Assembly (NCBI GenBank): GCA_964480915.1
Contig: CAYZRS010000028.1
Span: 1 to 64,000, forward strand
Direction of reading: 5' to 3'
Origin: CAWGCE01 sp964480915
GTDB taxonomy: Bacteria > Planctomycetota > Planctomycetia > Pirellulales > Pirellulaceae
Length of the DNA stretch: 64,000 nucleotides
Part shown: positions 62,572-64,000 of the stretch, piece after piece
How positions within the stretch are numbered: position 1 is the first letter of the stretch
Layout of the letters: every line of letters begins with the position of its first letter
Translations under genes and position numbers: made by a program
The notes under the pieces: model-generated
Told to the model about the DNA's origin: nothing
What the model saw: only the letters and a program-made list of their open reading frames with translations
The model's database searches: none

Positions 62572-63600
62572 ATGTTCTCTTTAAGAAGGCGGGCTTTTAC
62601 GCTCGTCGAATTGTTGGTCGTGATTGCGATCATCGCGATGCTGATAGCGCTGTTGCTGCCCGCGGTTCAGGCCGCTCGGGAAGCAGCGAATCGGATGCGC
62701 TGTGGAAGTCGGACTCGGCAGCTGGCGCTGGCGGTGCTCAATCACGAATCGGCGAGACGGAGAATCCCGCTCGCCAGCGATCGGGCTACCGGGGCCACGG
62801 TTTCGTCAGAATTGGAATGGCCAACTCCGGCGGAGTTGATCACCGATCCGATCGGGACTCCTGCAACAGCAACGTCCACCACGAAGCAAGGTGCGGTGGG
62901 CGGATTTAGCTGGATCGTGAAGCTGCTTCCTTACCTCGAGGAAACGGCGCTCTACGAGTTGATCGGAGGCGAGACGATGAGGTTCTCGACGGGCGCCTTT
63001 CGTCCCGACGCGACATTCGGAACCGGTCAGCATGTGGCCACCTCTTCGATTTCCACGCTGCTGTGCCCATCCTTTTCCGGTTCGGATCAATCTGATCCTG
63101 ATCGGTATGGAGGCATCGAGTGCGCGGCGTCGAACTACTTGGCAATGGCCGGAACGCATCTCAACAGTAACGGCCAAGGGGTCGAGTACAACGGTGCGAT
63201 CGTTCCCGGGTCAGCGCTGAATCGTGGAAAAGGTACGACGATCGGCAGTTTGTCCGATGGTACATCCAAGACCGTGATGATCGCGGAAAGCAAAGAGGAA
63301 GACATCTCTGCCTGGTACGACGGTCCATCGATGTGGACGGTCGCGATGGCGGAGGACGATCTGGGGGTTCAGAGCCGGCATGCACTGAATGTCGGACCCA
63401 CGATCTCTTTGAGCACCCCTTTCATTCAGAATTTTCCTGGCGGTCCTCGAAACTGGGGACCAAGCAGCGATCATTCTGGCGGAGTCGTCGTGCATGCTTT
63501 TGCGGACGGCCATGTTGAGAATATCAACACGGCCATTGATCCGCGGGTCTACTTCGCCATCGCTTCACGCAATGGTGGTGAGACGATGGATGCACGATAG
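62572..63600 (+). CDS. DUF1559 prepilin-type protein
   Basis: A 342-residue protein of the DUF1559 (SBP_bac_10 / prepilin-type H-X9-DG) family that is strongly expanded in planctomycetes. The N-terminus is a type IV pilin-like signal, RRRAFTLVELLVVIAIIAML, with Ala in place of the usual Gly before FTLVE, then ALLLPAVQAAREAANRMRC. The C-terminal HAFADGHVENIN is the H-X-DG motif. It should be cut by a prepilin peptidase and sit at the cell surface or in a pseudopilus. The strong site GGAGG fixes the start. A hairpin lies 17 bases after the stop. Precise role unknown. Confidence 0.95.
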   Translation: MFSLRRRAFTLVELLVVIAIIAMLIALLLPAVQAAREAANRMRCGSRTRQLALAVLNHESARRRIPLASDRATGATVSSELEWPTPAELITDPIGTPATATSTTKQGAVGGFSWIVKLLPYLEETALYELIGGETMRFSTGAFRPDATFGTGQHVATSSISTLLCPSFSGSDQSDPDRYGGIECAASNYLAMAGTHLNSNGQGVEYNGAIVPGSALNRGKGTTIGSLSDGTSKTVMIAESKEEDISAWYDGPSMWTVAMAEDDLGVQSRHALNVGPTISLSTPFIQNFPGGPRNWGPSSDHSGGVVVHAFADGHVENINTAIDPRVYFAIASRNGGETMDAR

Positions 63601-63616
63601 CATTTGAAGGAATCTC

Positions 63617-63647
63617 CCGGCGTCTCATCGATTTGGTGGGACGCCGG
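63617..63647 (+). terminator. Candidate terminator after DUF1559 gene
   Basis: A perfect 8-base stem CCGGCGTC / GACGCCGG encloses 15 bases and is followed by TTCTCTC rather than a full T-run. Its position just after the stop codon fits a terminator, but the T-tract is weak. Confidence 0.45.
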
Positions 63648-63759
63648 TTCTCTCGGCGTCGCGAAACTTGGCTCGCAATCACGATGCATCGCAAGTCGGT
63701 TGGAATTAGTCTCTGGCTTCGAGTGTCGGCAACAGACCAACCATCCGAAAACGAGCTTA

Positions 63760-64000
63760 TTAGAACTCCATGTCAAGCTGCTCGAATTCCTGCGCGGCTG
63801 GCTCATCCGTTACTTCGAATGATTTGGGTTCAGGGCTATTCCACTGAATGACGGCCACCAGCAAAACTGCCAAAATCGCCGGTGCGATTCGCTGGACCGG
63901 TCGCTTGAGATTTCCGGGTATCGAAAAGACAAGCACCGTGAGGATCAAACTGCACGAGTGAACGATCAGACAAAACAGACACAATTTGCCAATCTGGAAA
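63760..64000 (-). CDS. VKOR-like membrane protein, C-terminal part (cut by window edge)
   Basis: The frame enters from beyond 64000 and ends at 63760. The visible 79 residues hold a CxxC in a hydrophobic helix (FQIGKLCLFCLIVHSCSLIL), a second helix after a basic loop (RPVQRIAPAILAVLLVAVIQW) and an acidic tail. The CxxC-xxxH arrangement and the following helices match the C-terminal half of the vitamin K epoxide reductase family, which in bacteria helps form disulfide bonds at the membrane. The N-terminus and any fused thioredoxin domain are outside the window, so the assignment is tentative. Confidence 0.6.
   Translation of the reverse strand, partial: FQIGKLCLFCLIVHSCSLILTVLVFSIPGNLKRPVQRIAPAILAVLLVAVIQWNSPEPKSFEVTDEPAAQEFEQLDMEF

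Overview
The window looks like a piece of chromosome from a planctomycete, most likely of the Pirellulales group. The support is a DUF1559 prepilin-type protein at the right end, two very large or secreted proteins that open with a basic stretch and a planctomycete 'LExRxLL/LExRxLA' motif instead of a classical signal peptide, a dockerin-like beta-helix protein, a PEP-CTERM-tailed protein, futalosine-pathway menaquinone genes, an ABC-permease/CPBP-protease fusion and a bacterial AP2-domain protein. No rRNA, tRNA, insertion sequence, phage gene or CRISPR array was seen. Genus-level placement is not possible from what is visible.

Layout, left to right. 0-7 kb (minus strand): purN, two translationally coupled amidohydrolases (one with an intact metal site, one degenerate), and a eukaryotic-type ileS. 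7-11 kb: a small TPR protein, an acidic membrane-anchored protein, a His-rich multi-pass membrane protein divergent from a TetR regulator with a clear operator-like palindrome, a gene-poor stretch with a strong minus-strand terminator that suggests a small RNA, and a small AP2-domain protein. 11-14.5 kb (minus): argC-argJ and two small lipoproteins. 14.7-17.5 kb: a secreted beta-helix/dockerin protein closed by a bidirectional terminator. 17.6-19.8 kb (minus): a CoA-type NUDIX hydrolase and a large membrane protein.

19.9-24 kb (plus): prpB and prpC of the methylcitrate cycle, then a secreted LVIVD-type protein with a PEP-CTERM tail. 24-30 kb (plus): small membrane and DUF1697 proteins, a DPP-IV-type S9 peptidase and a solute-binding lipoprotein. 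30-36.7 kb (plus): mqnA, mqnC, a NatA-type ATPase, a NatB-CPBP fusion, and an amidohydrolase that could supply aminodeoxyfutalosine deamination. 36.7-39.4 kb (minus): another exported amidohydrolase, then hisG and hisE. 39.6-41.3 kb (plus): miaA and a DUF3467 protein.

41.6-59.2 kb is a single open reading frame for a protein of about 5,880 residues. It carries an N-terminal DUF4347 domain, 23 long DUF11-like repeats and nine canonical DUF11 repeats. Within the long repeats, two flavours (A and B) alternate as a higher-order dimer of about 1.02-1.04 kb, and eight A units are each exactly 510 bases. The window ends with a family 2 glycosyltransferase and recQ (minus), a DUF1559 protein (plus) and the C-terminal part of a VKOR-like membrane protein (minus, cut by the window edge).

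The strongest candidates for something new are the giant A/B-repeat protein with a possible His-Cys dyad in its DUF4347 domain, the shared LExR-type N-terminus, the unannotated small RNA near 10.2 kb, and the intact/degenerate amidohydrolase pair.
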